Shown: piece by piece, positions 40,331 through 51,342 of the stretch
Numbering within the stretch: the stretch's first letter is position 1
Layout of the letters: the number at the start of each line of letters is the position of its first letter
Assembly: GCA_003427395.1 (NCBI GenBank)
Contig: BFEA01000702.1
Coordinates: forward strand, 350,362 to 414,361
Source of the DNA: Chara braunii
Lineage: Eukaryota; Streptophyta; Charophyceae; Charales; Characeae
Length of the DNA stretch: 64,000 nucleotides
Direction: 5' to 3'
The notes under the pieces: model-generated
Database searches by the model: none
What the model saw: the letters and a program-made list of their open reading frames with translations, nothing else
Told to the model about the DNA's origin: nothing
Program-made: the position numbers and the translations under genes

Positions 40331-43300
40331 CTTCTTCTCTATAAGCATATGTTTTCCATTGATCTAGTTTCTCATTGTCATGTTCGTGTATAGTATTCCA
40401 AGATATACCTAGTCAACCTTTTCTATGGGACGAGTGATCGACGTTTGATTGTCACTACGGGGTGATGACTTGACTCGATACCTCATCTCTCTTCCTCTCT
40501 CTCTCTCCCTCTTCACTCTCTCTCTCTCTTTCTCTCTCTATATCTTATTTCCTTCTTCTCTTTCCTTTTTCTTCTCTCTCTCCCTTTCTCCCCCACGTCG
40601 TCTCTTCTTCTCTCTCTCTTCGCCTTGCCCCCGCTCTCCCTTCTCCTCACTTAGCATATGATTAACCACTTTCCCCTCACTTGTTACATTGCCAGGGTGC
40701 GAACGGTAAAGAGGGACCAGACCCCACTTAGTGGAGAGAGAGGGCAAGGGAAGGGTAGCCTGTCCCCTATACCACCAAGAAGGCAAAGAAAAAGAGGGTG
40801 TTGGGAAAAAATGTGGGAAAAGGACGAGATCCGGAAAATGCATAAGTTAAAGAGAGGTCAGTTTGACTCAACCATTTCCCCGACTGCATGACTATGAGAA
40901 GAGGATAGGCTGATTGAACAACAAGAAGGGAACAAAGCACAGCCAAAGGGCATGGAAAGGATAGGCATGTGGGAAGGGCTATGTGTTGATCCCCAACGGG
41001 GGACATTGTATGAGTCTTCTTGCTTGTGTGGGATTGTGCAGGTGAGTAATGGCTAGAAATGCCTTGAGCGGGATAAGGGCGAGAGGAACTGGGCACCAAA
41101 AGGGAAAGGGAAGAGGGACAAACGGACTATGGAACCTCGATGTAGAGCCAACTCATGAAAATGACTTTTGCACTTGAGATTTGGAAGTATGATTGAAAGT
41201 GCAAACGTACCAAGGAAAATGTGATGTTGTGTGTGCATGCATATGAGGACCCCGAAAAGACTAAGGGGCCTACTTCAATAAGGCGGGAAGCAAATTGTCA
41301 GATCCGATGGATGCGTAGAGGCGAGGGAGAGAACAGCTCCGCCGCATCCCGATGACGCCATATAGCCAAATGCTTAGGGAAATAGTGCGTGGCCTAAGGA
41401 TGACGCTTAGCCTACGCACAAGAGAAGAGAAATGCTCAAAGAATCCCTGAACTGCCTGCGTATTGGAAGGAGCAATTGCATGATAACACAATAAAGAATA
41501 AAAAAAAAATCAGCGTTGCGGGACGACCAGCGAGACTACCACCCGGCGTGAGGGTTGAGCTACATCCCCAATGTCAAAGCCCTCTCGCGCGATGGTTCAC
41601 CCCCATCCATCTCAAAGCACTAGGTGGGGGTGACCTCGGGACGAACGGCCCGCGCCCGGAGCATGAGCATGGGCGGGCCGAGCCAACTGGGACTCGCAGT
41701 GGGATCGACTAAGGCTTGAAAGTCTACCGGGGTTTGACCCTACAAAAATGGTGGAGGTGCCAGGTATTGGGTTAAATTGACCCTTGCGATTCCGATGGGG
41801 GCGCCCAACGCATTGAACGTGTACACAACCCAAGATAAGGAAAATGGACTTGTGTTTGCTCTTCCCCTTGTGGGAAATCAGATTTGAGAGTGGCTAGGCG
41901 CATGGCATGGCCAGGCCTGTAGGTATAACATGCATGCTATGCACTTGATCAGCCTTTTCATTGAGGAATGACTCTAGCCCCCCTTCATCCGGTGCTGGTG
42001 TTCGTCAGTCTGGGGAAGCCGTGGGCAAGTTGCAGGTCAACCCTTCCTCTTTGTATGAAAAAAGGGCTCCGGTTACCTGGCAGGCGGTTGGTGCTTGGCT
42101 TAGGCCAGGTTCCAATGAAAATCCCATGGCGGAGTGATCCGACCGAATGGGTGCTTTCCCTTTCTCCTTTTGAGCCCAGCGGGCTCATGCACTTTGTATT
42201 TTTTTTAATGATTGAAGGAACCAATATGAACACAACGGGTCATCAAGAAAGAACAATCCCACCCTATGAAAGGACAGACAAGCGAAGAGAAGGGAAATAA
42301 AGGGAGTTGCTAGAATCCAAGGAAAACTAGTTCACCCTTGAAGATTCTCACGAGAAGGAACCAACCACTATGTATGAAAGTAGGGGGAGTGACACTCATT
42401 GTCCTGAGAGAAAATCTGTGAGTTATGGGTAGGAAGCGCTGGGTGCACCAAGGGAATGACACTTGTACTATGTGTGTCCCACTTGGGACTTGTGTTTGCA
42501 TGATGAGATTTAAGCGTCCTGCCTTTCGGAAGGAAAGGATTGGTCTGCACCGGCCAATGCGGGTTGCGAAACGTCGTTCTCTTTTGTAAGTTGTCGTGTG
42601 TTCGTATGTGGAGGTCAGGCCACCGACCTGTCGAACGGGAGTCTGTCACGTCGGTTGATTAGTAGCATTCTCGTTCGAGCGGTGACGGGCTCCGGCTTCA
42701 TGATCTGCTGGACGGGGTGTGAAATCTCCTCAGGCGGGGCTTAGCCTGTTGGCTGGCGGAGGGAGTACCACTGCATGTGGACAAAGACGGAGCTTCAGAG
42801 GCGATTAGTAGCTTCTCGTAGCATGGTTTTGGAAAAGGTTGATTCTTGTCGGATCGATGGAAGTGAATGCCCGGACGACTGACTTTGTCCCTGTATTTAG
42901 GCACTCAAGGTAGCCCTTGGTGTCGGTATGGATGTGCAAAGCGGCAAGACGGGATGGGGTATTCTGGGTAAGGAGGAAAGGGTGAATGCCTTGCCGAGAC
43001 CTGGGTACCGCGTTCGCGACGTTTGAGCTGCGCTTGAGGTATGGGATAAAACTCTACCGATAGTACCAGCGGAGATACCATATTGGGGAAGGTCGGTGAG
43101 GAGATGACCGACCCGTATGTGAGGTTGCCTGATTTTTTTTTATGTGTTCCCCCTCTGTAAAAATTGATTGAGCTTGGACTGTTGGACGGAACATATTTTT
43201 AAGTCTATCCGCCCACCCATCTAAGTCCACACGAGTGAGAGATGATCGGAAAGAAGGAGGATAGAGGTCAATTGGAATGGAACCAAGAAAAGGAATGTGG

Positions 43301-43479
43301 GCAAATGGATGGCCGGCCGAGGAAATTATGGGAAGGAGGTACTTAGGAATGGGGAGGTAAAATAGGAAGACCTTCATGAGGGGTCTCAAATAATTCTCAT
43401 CTAGGGCAAGGGTTGACCTGACCAAAAGGACCGGTTGTTGTTTTTTTTATGAAAACAGGGGTCGGGTGCTGAAAACAAG
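40331..43479. other. Region before element B leader ORFs, no recognised gene
   Basis: Begins with a TC-rich tract (about 40,487-40,640). The rest has only short ORFs without motifs. It should contain the 5' LTR end and primer-binding site of element B, or of element C if they are one element, but I could not find a tRNA-complementary site or an LTR pair. A good splice donor match (GCAG|GTGAGT, intron starting 41,042) and a pyrimidine-rich acceptor (ending AAAACAG at about 43,458) are present. Confidence 0.4.
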
Positions 43480-44283
43480 ATGGCGCGATGGTTGCCTTCC
43501 CCGATCTATACTAGCGGCCCGGAAATGCCAGTAGATGTAAAGGATGGGGTATCAGTCGTCCTCCCGGAAAACGGGACGTGGACGGACCTTGAACCAGGGT
43601 ATCAAACGGTAATATTCGACGGAGAGGATGTTTTTCTTTGGATAGAAACGGTATGGACTAATGTCAGCTTGACGAGGTTGTCGCCGAGTTTAATGGATTT
43701 TAAATTCCAAGGGACAGAGGAAGCCCGGGGGTGGGTCTACTTGTCGCAAGATGGGGAGAAAGCTATGATCATAGAGTTGGCGCTCGGGAATACACCAGAC
43801 GAGTTGTTTAGGAAGGCAGAAGCAGAGGTTGTGTGGGCTGCATGTCAGCGGCGGAAAATAGAAATGGAAAAGCTAGACGTACGGGTGAAACTTGGGGATA
43901 GAGGAAGCATGAGGCGACCCGTAAGAACCATGCGATGTGTGCTGCCTCCCTTCCTAGTGGATGCGGTTTTCGGAACCCGGAGCAGGCTAGTACGGATATG
44001 CCAGTCCATGACGAACCTCGAGCTATACCAATACGCTAGGCAAGATTTTTTTCGGTTATCAGTAGAGATGGGGCCGTTCGAGGGGAACTGGGCGGAGGAG
44101 CTGGCCGAGATACTAAACTGCCTTAGCATACACAATATCTTTCTCCCTAGCATTGTGCATTGGGGGATAGTCTACAGGAATGTGGCAATAGGGGAGACGT
44201 TTCTAGATGGGGTAAGGGAGTTGGTATATGGCGAGGAGGAAGACTTAAGTGATGAAGACGAAGATGAAGAGAAAGAGGACTGA
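43480..44283 (+). CDS. Leader-family ORF 1, element B
   Basis: An intact 267-codon ORF in a strong start context (ACAAGATGG). Blocks: YQTVIFDGEDVFLWIETVW (residues about 41-59); GWVYLSQDGEKAMIIELALGNTP (family motif, about 87-109); LPPFLVDAVFGTRSRLVRI; FFRLSVEMGPFEGNWAEELAEIL; GIVYRNVAIGETFLDGVRELV; then the acidic tail EEEDLSDEDEDEEKED. Compared with ORF 2 the glycine-tryptophan of the central motif is Gly-Glu. Lies 72 bp before ORF 2. Predicted soluble, mixed alpha/beta. No enzyme signature, zinc ligands, signal peptide or membrane segment. Not Gag: gag with its zinc knuckle is further downstream. Function unknown. Confidence 0.75.
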   Translation: MARWLPSPIYTSGPEMPVDVKDGVSVVLPENGTWTDLEPGYQTVIFDGEDVFLWIETVWTNVSLTRLSPSLMDFKFQGTEEARGWVYLSQDGEKAMIIELALGNTPDELFRKAEAEVVWAACQRRKIEMEKLDVRVKLGDRGSMRRPVRTMRCVLPPFLVDAVFGTRSRLVRICQSMTNLELYQYARQDFFRLSVEMGPFEGNWAEELAEILNCLSIHNIFLPSIVHWGIVYRNVAIGETFLDGVRELVYGEEEDLSDEDEDEEKED

Positions 44284-44355
44284 GACTTCGAAGAGGGGTG
44301 GGGCAACTTAACTTAGGAAGGACGGGTGGCCTGATGTTGTGCAGGAAAGGGAAAG

Positions 44356-45111
44356 ATGACTAGAGAAGAAAGGATGATGGAATACACCTTCAAAGGGTGG
44401 GAACCACATCGACTCAGAGGAGGAATAAAATTGCCTATACCAACAGAAAACGAATGGAGGGGGACCACGTGCAACTGGATTGCGTTTGAGGTTGCCCAGG
44501 ACTTGTCATATGTATGGATAGAGCGGATTTGGAACCTGATAAGGGAAGAGGAATGTTGGGATGATATAGCGGAAGGCAAGGTAGAGTCAGTCGGAACGAT
44601 TGTCCTTTCCGAGGATGGATGGCACCTGTTTTGCACCATGTTAGCAATGAGACAGGACCCGATGTGGCTTCTAGGGGACACAGAGGCCCGAACCCGAAAA
44701 GAAGGCAAGCGGTTCGCCAACGAGGGATGTGACAAAGTTAGTAGCAGAGTTGTGATGGGAGAATGGAAGGAACTTAAGCCTCCAAGTCTGCGGATAACGG
44801 CTTGGGTACCAGAGTTCATAGCCGAGTGGTTTGGGGGGTTTGAGCACATTTTAGAAGTAGCCGACTCCATGAGAAAGGTGCATATAGAGTGTGTCTGGCT
44901 GACTGAGGAGTTTTATAGGCTCTCATTGAAATATGAGCCCTTCTACGGAGATAAAGCCGAGGAAGTCATCATCGTCCTAAGAATAGGCAGGTATGACCGC
45001 CTAGAGGTAGAAGCGGAGTCTTGGGACGTCATAGTTAGCCAGAAGGCGGCGGCCGCACCCTCCTACGTAGACGAAGTCTTTAAGCTATTTGAGGTGTTGT
45101 GGTTCGACTGA
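44356..45111 (+). CDS. Leader-family ORF 2, element B
   Basis: An intact 251-codon ORF. Blocks align with ORF 1: NWIAFEVAQDLSYVWIERIW (about 36-55); GTIVLSEDGWHLFCTMLAMRQDP (about 77-99); VPEFIAEWFGGFEHILEVADSM; EFYRLSLKYEPFYGDKAEEVIIV; WDVIVSQKAAAAPSYVDEVFKLFE. It ends soon after the YVDEVFKLF block and lacks the acidic tail. Start context GAAAGATGA; two nearby in-frame Met codons (residues 7 and 8) are alternatives. The shared block order with little sequence identity indicates old tandem duplication followed by fast divergence. Confidence 0.75.
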   Translation: MTREERMMEYTFKGWEPHRLRGGIKLPIPTENEWRGTTCNWIAFEVAQDLSYVWIERIWNLIREEECWDDIAEGKVESVGTIVLSEDGWHLFCTMLAMRQDPMWLLGDTEARTRKEGKRFANEGCDKVSSRVVMGEWKELKPPSLRITAWVPEFIAEWFGGFEHILEVADSMRKVHIECVWLTEEFYRLSLKYEPFYGDKAEEVIIVLRIGRYDRLEVEAESWDVIVSQKAAAAPSYVDEVFKLFEVLWFD

Positions 45112-46112
45112 ATGAGGCCAAGGGATCGAACACCGCGAAAAGGCCTGAGTATGGAGGGTGTTTGTGAATTGAGGTGTAACATAAGAAAGGGAGTGTGTAC
45201 ATTAGGCCATAGATGGTGCATAAGGATCAAAACAAGGGGGAAGTGGCAGCAACCGGAAAATGGGGAAGGGGGGATAAAATTGTACGTGTGTGAGTCGGGG
45301 ATAGCGGCAAGAACCAGTGTACAATAAGTAGGGGAGACTGAAAGACTAAAATATGAAAGGCATGAAATCTCGGTGGGTGTAGCAATCGGATCAAGAAAGT
45401 AGGAAATGAGACATTGCAAGATGGTCCGACGAATGACGTTCTGGGAGGATAGACCTCGTGGGATCTTGCCCCCAAGAATATCGGAAGGTCGGGTCGAAAT
45501 AAGCCTTCCCGCAAGAAATGCGGTAAGTAATCCGGTAATGGACAGGGTAGGGGTAGAGTTGGTGGAAGATACGATGTACCTGGTAGGAAAGTTGGAATGG
45601 CGTGCGAGAGGGGAGTTCAGGGGCGTAGACTTGAACCTCCCAGGGCGTGTACATGCGACAGGATTCTTATACCTGTCGGAAGAGGGGTGGCGGACCATTG
45701 GGATTGCCTTGGCTTCCGGGGATGATCCCGTGCGAATGTTCGAAGGGCCATGGCAAATAACCTGGCGGGAGGGGTTTGAGTTTGCAGACCCGGAACGAGA
45801 TGACGTAACGGCGGATGTAAGAGTTGCCGCAGCAGGGATCTTCGAGCTACCCAATGAGGTCGTACGGATGAGTCTACCGCCCTTTCTGCTAAGGCTAATA
45901 GGAGGCATAGAGCGAGTGGAGCAAGCGGTGACTGCCGTAACCTATGTTTCCCCCCCGGCGGCGGACAGGCGCGGCCAAGTCCGCGGCCGCGGCCAGTCCG
46001 CGAACCCGCGGACGTGTCCGCGCAGACGCGCGGATTCGCGGACACGTGGCGGCCGCAGGGGAGGGGGGTTCACAAATCTGGTGGCGCCACGTGGCCGCGC
46101 ATCCCTTGCCCC

Positions 46113-46729
46113 NNNNNNNNNNNNNNNNNNNNNNNNNNNNNNNNNNNNNNNNNNNNNNNNNNNNNNNNNNNNNNNNNNNNNNNNNNNNNNNNNNNNNNNN
46201 NNNNNNNNNNNNNNNNNNNNNNNNNNNNNNNNNNNNNNNNNNNNNNNNNNNNNNNNNNNNNNNNNNNNNNNNNNNNNNNNNNNNNNNNNNNNNNNNNNNN
46301 NNNNNNNNNNNNNNNNNNNNNNNNNNNNNNNNNNNNNNNNNNNNNNNNNNNNNNNNNNNNNNNNNNNNNNNNNNNNNNNNNNNNNNNNNNNNNNNNNNNN
46401 NNNNNNNNNNNNNNNNNNNNNNNNNNNNNNNNNNNNNNNNNNNNNNNNNNNNNNNNNNNNNNNNNNNNNNNNNNNNNNNNNNNNNNNNNNNNNNNNNNNN
46501 NNNNNNNNNNNNNNNNNNNNNNNNNNNNNNNNNNNNNNNNNNNNNNNNNNNNNNNNNNNNNNNNNNNNNNNNNNNNNNNNNNNNNNNNNNNNNNNNNNNN
46601 NNNNNNNNNNNNNNNNNNNNNNNNNNNNNNNNNNNNNNNNNNNNNNNNNNNNNNNNNNNNNNNNNNNNNNNNNNNNNNNNNNNNNNNNNNNNNNNNNNNN
46701 NNNNNNNNNNNNNNNNNNNNNNNNNNNNN
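46113..46729. other. Assembly gap (617 N)
   Basis: Run of N inside the insertion. Real length unknown. Confidence 1.
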
Positions 46730-46779
<50 letters not shown>

Positions 46780-46787
46780 ACATACTC

Positions 46788-46822
<35 letters not shown>
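46730..46822. repeat. (CA)n and (AATC)n microsatellites
   Basis: CA run directly after the gap, then about nine AATC units at about 46,788-46,822. Confidence 0.93.
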
Positions 46823-46824
<2 letters not shown>

Positions 46825-47590
46825 CCTTTTTTTTTCCAGTTTTTTTGTTTATTTATTTTTAAATTTTGTATCTTTATTTTTCTAAAACATCTCCTACCCC
46901 TGCAAAAAACAGAAATTCATTTCCAAAAAATACAGGTGACCTCAGGGACCATATATCTGATGATAAAAAATGACCAAAAAAAATCCACCTTTTTTTTATA
47001 TATTTTTTTAAATCGAATTATTAGTATTTTTTTTTTTTAATTCGAAACAAAGTCAGATTCCAAAAAAAAAAAATGGGGTTGTAGGGCTTAAAATTTCCTA
47101 CAACCCTATATTTCTTTATTTGTTTTTAGCCTATTATTTAATTCAGGAAAAGTCTGGTAAAATCGGGTCCGCGGCGCGGACTAGGTAGGCCGCGGATGCG
47201 GACCCGTCTGCGTTCGCCATCCGAGATTGGACCCGCGGACGCGTCCGCGGGTGTTACAAAGGCCGTAACTAGGTTAAACCTTGAGGAAGCATTAATGTAT
47301 CGAGAATACTATCGGGCCTTCCTAGAGATGGGGCCTTTCGGGGAGGAACGGGAGCGTGTGGTGCTTTGCGTTCTACGAGCAGTAGTAAGTACTAGGCCGG
47401 GAGTACCACAAATAAGTGATGAGGCCATGTGGAGAGTCATCCGTCAGGAGGCAGGTCGGGGCGCAACCTACGTAGATGACCTCTACCGGTTGTACGAACT
47501 ACCAGAAGGGGCTACTACTCCCAGGAATATGGAGGGATAGTTGGGACTAGAAAAGAGGAATGAAAACACGAAAGACAAGGGAGGCAGTAG

Positions 47591-48475
47591 GTGGGCGGTT
47601 TCTGGGGATTGGCTGTAACCCTTTCTATGTGGACTATGAAGGGAATTTCCAAGGCAACGATGGCAGCAAGACGTGAGCGAATGGAACGCCAGCACCGTGT
47701 GCGAATGGAACACCAGCCCCGGTACCCTGGACCGCCTTGGGATAACGGTCGACGATGGGAAGTATCCCTCCCATCGAGTTCTACCTATTGGGGATTCGAC
47801 ATGGAATGGCGGGCCGTGACTTTGGGACGAGACGCCGCCTTCATGTTGGTAGAATGCCGGTGGACAGGGATGAGACTCAATCGAGGACCCGGAGACGATC
47901 TGTATTCCGATCTGGAAGTTACCGGGACCATGTATCTGCCTGAGATCGGCTGACACTCGTTGGGGGTAGAGATAGCACAAGGTCATAAGCTGGCGCCAGT
48001 CTTTCAAAGGGTGGCTCGGACGTTGACCCGGATAGGACAGTCAGTCAGGGGTAGAAGGAACGTGGGCTTACTTACCCGGGTGGAAATTTGAGGTTGGAGG
48101 GAGTTCAGGGCACCGACCATACCGCTGAGATGCCGAGTGCCCCGTTTTATGATAGAGCTCGTCTTCGGAAGCCTCGTGAGGGCGCAAGAGATGGCAGACT
48201 CAGCGATAGTCTGGGCAGGCCACTTTCCCTCCCCCACCATTCGAATGTTCTACGATATCGTTGTGGAGCATGGGCCGTTCTGGGGAGACAGGGCCCAGGA
48301 GTTACTGGAAGTCATCCACATCCTAATGTTTAGGGCGCCACGGCCAGACTGGTCGGGATGCGAACGCATAATCAGTAGGGAAATTGAGATAGGAGAGAGT
48401 TATTTAGCAGGGGTGGCTGAACTATTCAAGGAGCCGACCGAACCAGAAGAACCGCGAGGGCGAGAGCGGGACTAG
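47591..48475 (+). pseudogene. Leader-family ORF 4, element B, degraded
   Basis: Frame 47,591-47,953 holds WRAVTLGRDAAFMLVECRW and GTMYLPEIG followed by TGA exactly where the family has Trp (G-W), and the frame then continues with HSLGVEIAQGH. A frameshift and another stop follow. Frame 48,137-48,475 then gives PRFMIELVFGSLVRAQEMADS, MFYDIVVEHGPFWGDRAQELLEV, ISREIEIGESYLAGVAELF and an acidic/basic tail. All five family blocks are therefore present in order, but the gene is inactivated. A possible start is the Met at 47,659. Confidence 0.7.
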
Positions 48476-48828
48476 CATCTGCACGCAGGCCAATAGGGCA
48501 GATTGAGTATAGTTCGCTGCGTACGGGAGTTCGCCGATGAGAATAAGAAAGGGGCATCGGACCTGGATGGCTAAAACCCACTAGAAAAACAAAGAAGGGG
48601 GTAGACTCCTAACAGAGTGGCTAACCCGGGGTCCCTCGCATCGGCCGACGGGACAAGGGCACTACAAACGAGCCTGTGACAAAGGAAGTCAAGTCACGCT
48701 CATACCTCGGTTGGGCGGCAGGGCCAGCCGTGGCTCCTCCTTAAGGAAGGGCAATCAGGAAACGGTGATAGGAAAATGGGCCATAAAGATAAGTCAACAG
48801 AGCCGGGGGCTTAGGGAATCTAAGTAGC
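48476..48828. other. Spacer between leader ORF 4 and gag
   Basis: About 350 bp without an ORF worth calling. Nothing recognised. Confidence 0.5.
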
Positions 48829-51342
48829 TTGCATTGCGTGTGTCGTGGGAATTCTTTGGCTTATGCAGAGCCAGGCAAAATGACAACGGAGGAGGAGACA
48901 AATAACCGTAAGAGTGAAGGAGAACTAGGCTTAGGAGGCAGTGCTACACAAAGCGAAGGGGGGCAGAAGGACAGGGAATCGATAAACCCGGATGGTACCA
49001 AAGGAAACCGGAAGGAAATCTCCACAGGAGAAAGCTCGGGGAAAGTCGGGGGAAGCAGGCAAGGGACTTAGGAGACCAAGGAGGACAAAAATAAGGATAG
49101 GACAAGCCCCCGAAACTCGGAAGGAGTCATGTCTAAGAAAGTAAGGGTCGCGGATGCGAGGCGCAAACTAGCCGAGATAGAAAAGAGGACCGCGGAATAC
49201 AAGGCAAGATTGATTGAGGAAATGATGGCTGGGAGCGAAGAAGGCCCTCTGCAAGAGGAACCCCGGGACGAACGGAGAGCCAGCCGAGGTAGGACTGGAC
49301 AAGGGGATAAAGGTAGTGACCGTGGGGGGACGCCGAGCAAAAGAAGGAAAGAGAGAGAGAACTCTCCAGGGTTGGAAGCAGAAAAGGCTACGACTCCGCC
49401 AGCCATGGATAGTAGGGTTAGCCGCTTGCCGACCACGCTAGTAGTAACACGAGGATGCGAAGGACTTTGGAGCCTTAGGGAAAGAGTGTTGGGATGGTTT
49501 GACCCAGAAGGAACTATGAAAACCAGGGAAGAACAGAACGCCAGCAAGGAAGGTCCGGATAATAGTATGGCAGGCGAGGCCAGCAGCTCCGAGGGCAGCC
49601 TTAAGAAGGTAGTGTTGTCCCTCGCGAAAGCACTAAACAAAAATCAAGGCTACCTAGCGGACGCTAAGAAAAAGTTGACGTTCAATGGGGCGAACGTCAC
49701 ATAATTCCTGATAGATTATGAGAATTTGGCTGCGTTGTTGAAATGGACCGAAGAAGGGAAGATGGACCACCTGGGGCAGCATGTGTCTTTGAGCCTAGGG
49801 CGGGACATAATGGCCATTGTGGCCGCGATCTGGTCTTGGAAAGAAACTCGGGATGTGATGATGAGAAAGTATCTGGCAGCAGAGAAAATGGCAACGGAGG
49901 CCGATTTAGCGGCAGTCCAAAGGAAGAACTTCGCGACGTACAATGACTCTTTACGGGAGTTTACTTTGGTAGCACTAAGAAGCCCCGTGGTTACGAACCG
50001 AATAATGAGTAAGTACTTCCTCAGACAGTTCTCCGAGTTCGATAAGGACAATATTCTGTCGGCTTACCAACACACGATCAAATTTGTAAACACTAGGGAT
50101 GTTGATTTCAGTACTGTAACGGATCTAGCTGAAAAAATGGTAGTGACGGAGACATTGGCCTTGCTTAAGGAATGGGAGGTCATAGATCTGACTGGTAGAA
50201 CAGGCGACAAGGTAAAGAAGGGGATTGAAAGCCTACATGAGCGGGTGCACGGGGTTGACAATGAAATTGAAAGGATGGAGGGCGCGCTACTGGTTATGCA
50301 GGCGCAAGTATCCCGGGCCGCCCTCCCTCTCCATGAAGCTGTGGTTCCGCGAGCTGTAGCCAACCGGGGTTTCAGACGGAGAGATCCTGCTAACTAGCGA
50401 TGCAAGTATTGCACCGCGATGGGACATTATGTACGTGCATGTCCAAAACACAACCATGATATCTTAAAAAGAAGATGCACCAGGTCATTAAAGGGAGAGA
50501 TATTCGGACCACAGGGAGAGCGGGTGAATTGGAACTCATCAGGGGGAATGCGAAGAGCCGTTATCATGCTCAACGGATTAGAGATAAGGACCGTAGAAGC
50601 TGAGCCGGTGGTCGATATCGTTTGGGATCAACAGCGGGGCCGCGGGTCGCAGGTTAACTTTATTTTGGAAAGCGATGGATGTGATAGGGTTAACGCAACC
50701 ACTCGACTAGGAACGACTGGGAGAATAATAAATCGTGACGCCATTATGGAGGAGGTCGCCGGAAGCTGCGAACTCCAGGCAGAGACTGAGGCCGAGGAAC
50801 CAGAGAAAATCTATGGGAAGCGTAGGGAAGAGGAGCCTGCGGACAAAGTTAACGCCGCTAAGAAGAAGTTTCGGTATCAAATCCCGATCTTAAACTCGCC
50901 TGAGATCGATGACACCATTAGCAAGTTGTTGGGAACCATGGTGTTGGTGTCCTTTCAGACCATGCTGCAGGCTAGCCCTAAGTTGCTCAAAGGGCTTAGA
51001 CAACTGTTGACTCGGAGGCGAGTAGAAATAGGCGACAACCTCAAATTACCGGAGGTAGAGAAGGAGGAGGAAGCTCCGCAAGAAGTGGCTAACCTTCAGA
51101 GGAGTCGCGGGGACTTGGAGGATCTCGAAAAAGCCTTTGCAGACATTCGCTTGAGCTTGCCCGAACGAGAGGGCGGCAAAGTCATGAGGTCACCACCCTG
51201 GACAAAGCTTAGCTTTCATGCACTATCTGTAGGAAAGCTGAAAGTCCAGATCGGGAGTCATCATACCGACGCATTAATAGACGGGGGAGCGGAAATCACT
51301 CTCATAAGAAGAGACTTCGCGACGATCACGGATGTACGGTGA
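48829..51342 (+). pseudogene. Element B gag and start of protease
   Basis: One continuous reading frame with three in-frame stops (TAG at 49,069, TAA at 49,702, TAG at 50,395). The start is at 48,829 or the Met at 48,880. Order: charged N-terminus; helical ADARRKLAEIEKRTAEYKARL; Ser/Glu-rich linker; capsid-like FLIDYENLAALLKWTEEGKM, AIVAAIWSWKETRD, and FLRQFSEFDKDNIL; a coiled-coil; then the knuckle CKYCTAMGHYVRAC (50,401-50,442, C-x2-C-x4-H-x4-C). A charged spacer leads to the protease motif ALIDGGAEITLI (Asp codon 51,280-51,282). The TAA at 49,702 sits where Gln would fit. The TAG at 50,395 lies just before the zinc knuckle. The frame ends at TGA 51,340. Confidence 0.87.

Larger units (their letters stand above)
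45942..47261. mobile_element. Probable non-autonomous hAT-like DNA transposon in ORF 3
   Basis: Flanked by GCCGTAAC at 45,934-45,941 and 47,262-47,269 (8-bp target-site duplication). Ends are imperfect inverted repeats: CTATGTTTCCCCC at the left and, reverse-complemented, CTTTGTAACACCC at the right. Both subterminal regions are dense in the hexamer GCGGAC/GTCCGC (about six copies left, five right). The interior is an N gap, a (CA)n run, an (AATC)n run and AT-rich sequence with no transposase. Eight-base duplications are typical of hAT elements. The ends are not a classic CAG start, so superfamily is tentative. Confidence 0.6.
45421..47540 (+). pseudogene. Leader-family ORF 3, element B, split by an insertion
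   Basis: The N-terminal part (45,421-45,941) has VGVELVEDTMYLVGKLEW, ATGFLYLSEEGWRTIGIALASGDDP and LPPFLLRLIGGIERVEQAV. After an insertion of about 1.32 kb the same gene resumes at 47,262 with LNLEEALMYREYYRAFLEMGPFGEERE and RQEAGRGATYVDDLYRLYEL, ending at 47,540. The break falls between 8-bp direct repeats (GCCGTAAC). I prefer the Met at 45,421 (context GCAAGATGG, like ORF 1) to the one at 45,406. The apparently continuous ORF through the N gap is not meaningful. Confidence 0.7.

Noticed and set aside
41796-41812. GGGCGCCCAACG as a possible tRNA-Lys primer-binding site for element B
   Set aside because: Only about 11 bases match a Lys-type site, no LTR end (CA) precedes it, and no matching LTR pair was found.
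45944-47040. Long ORFs through the N gap
   Set aside because: They consist mostly of undefined residues and low-complexity flanks.
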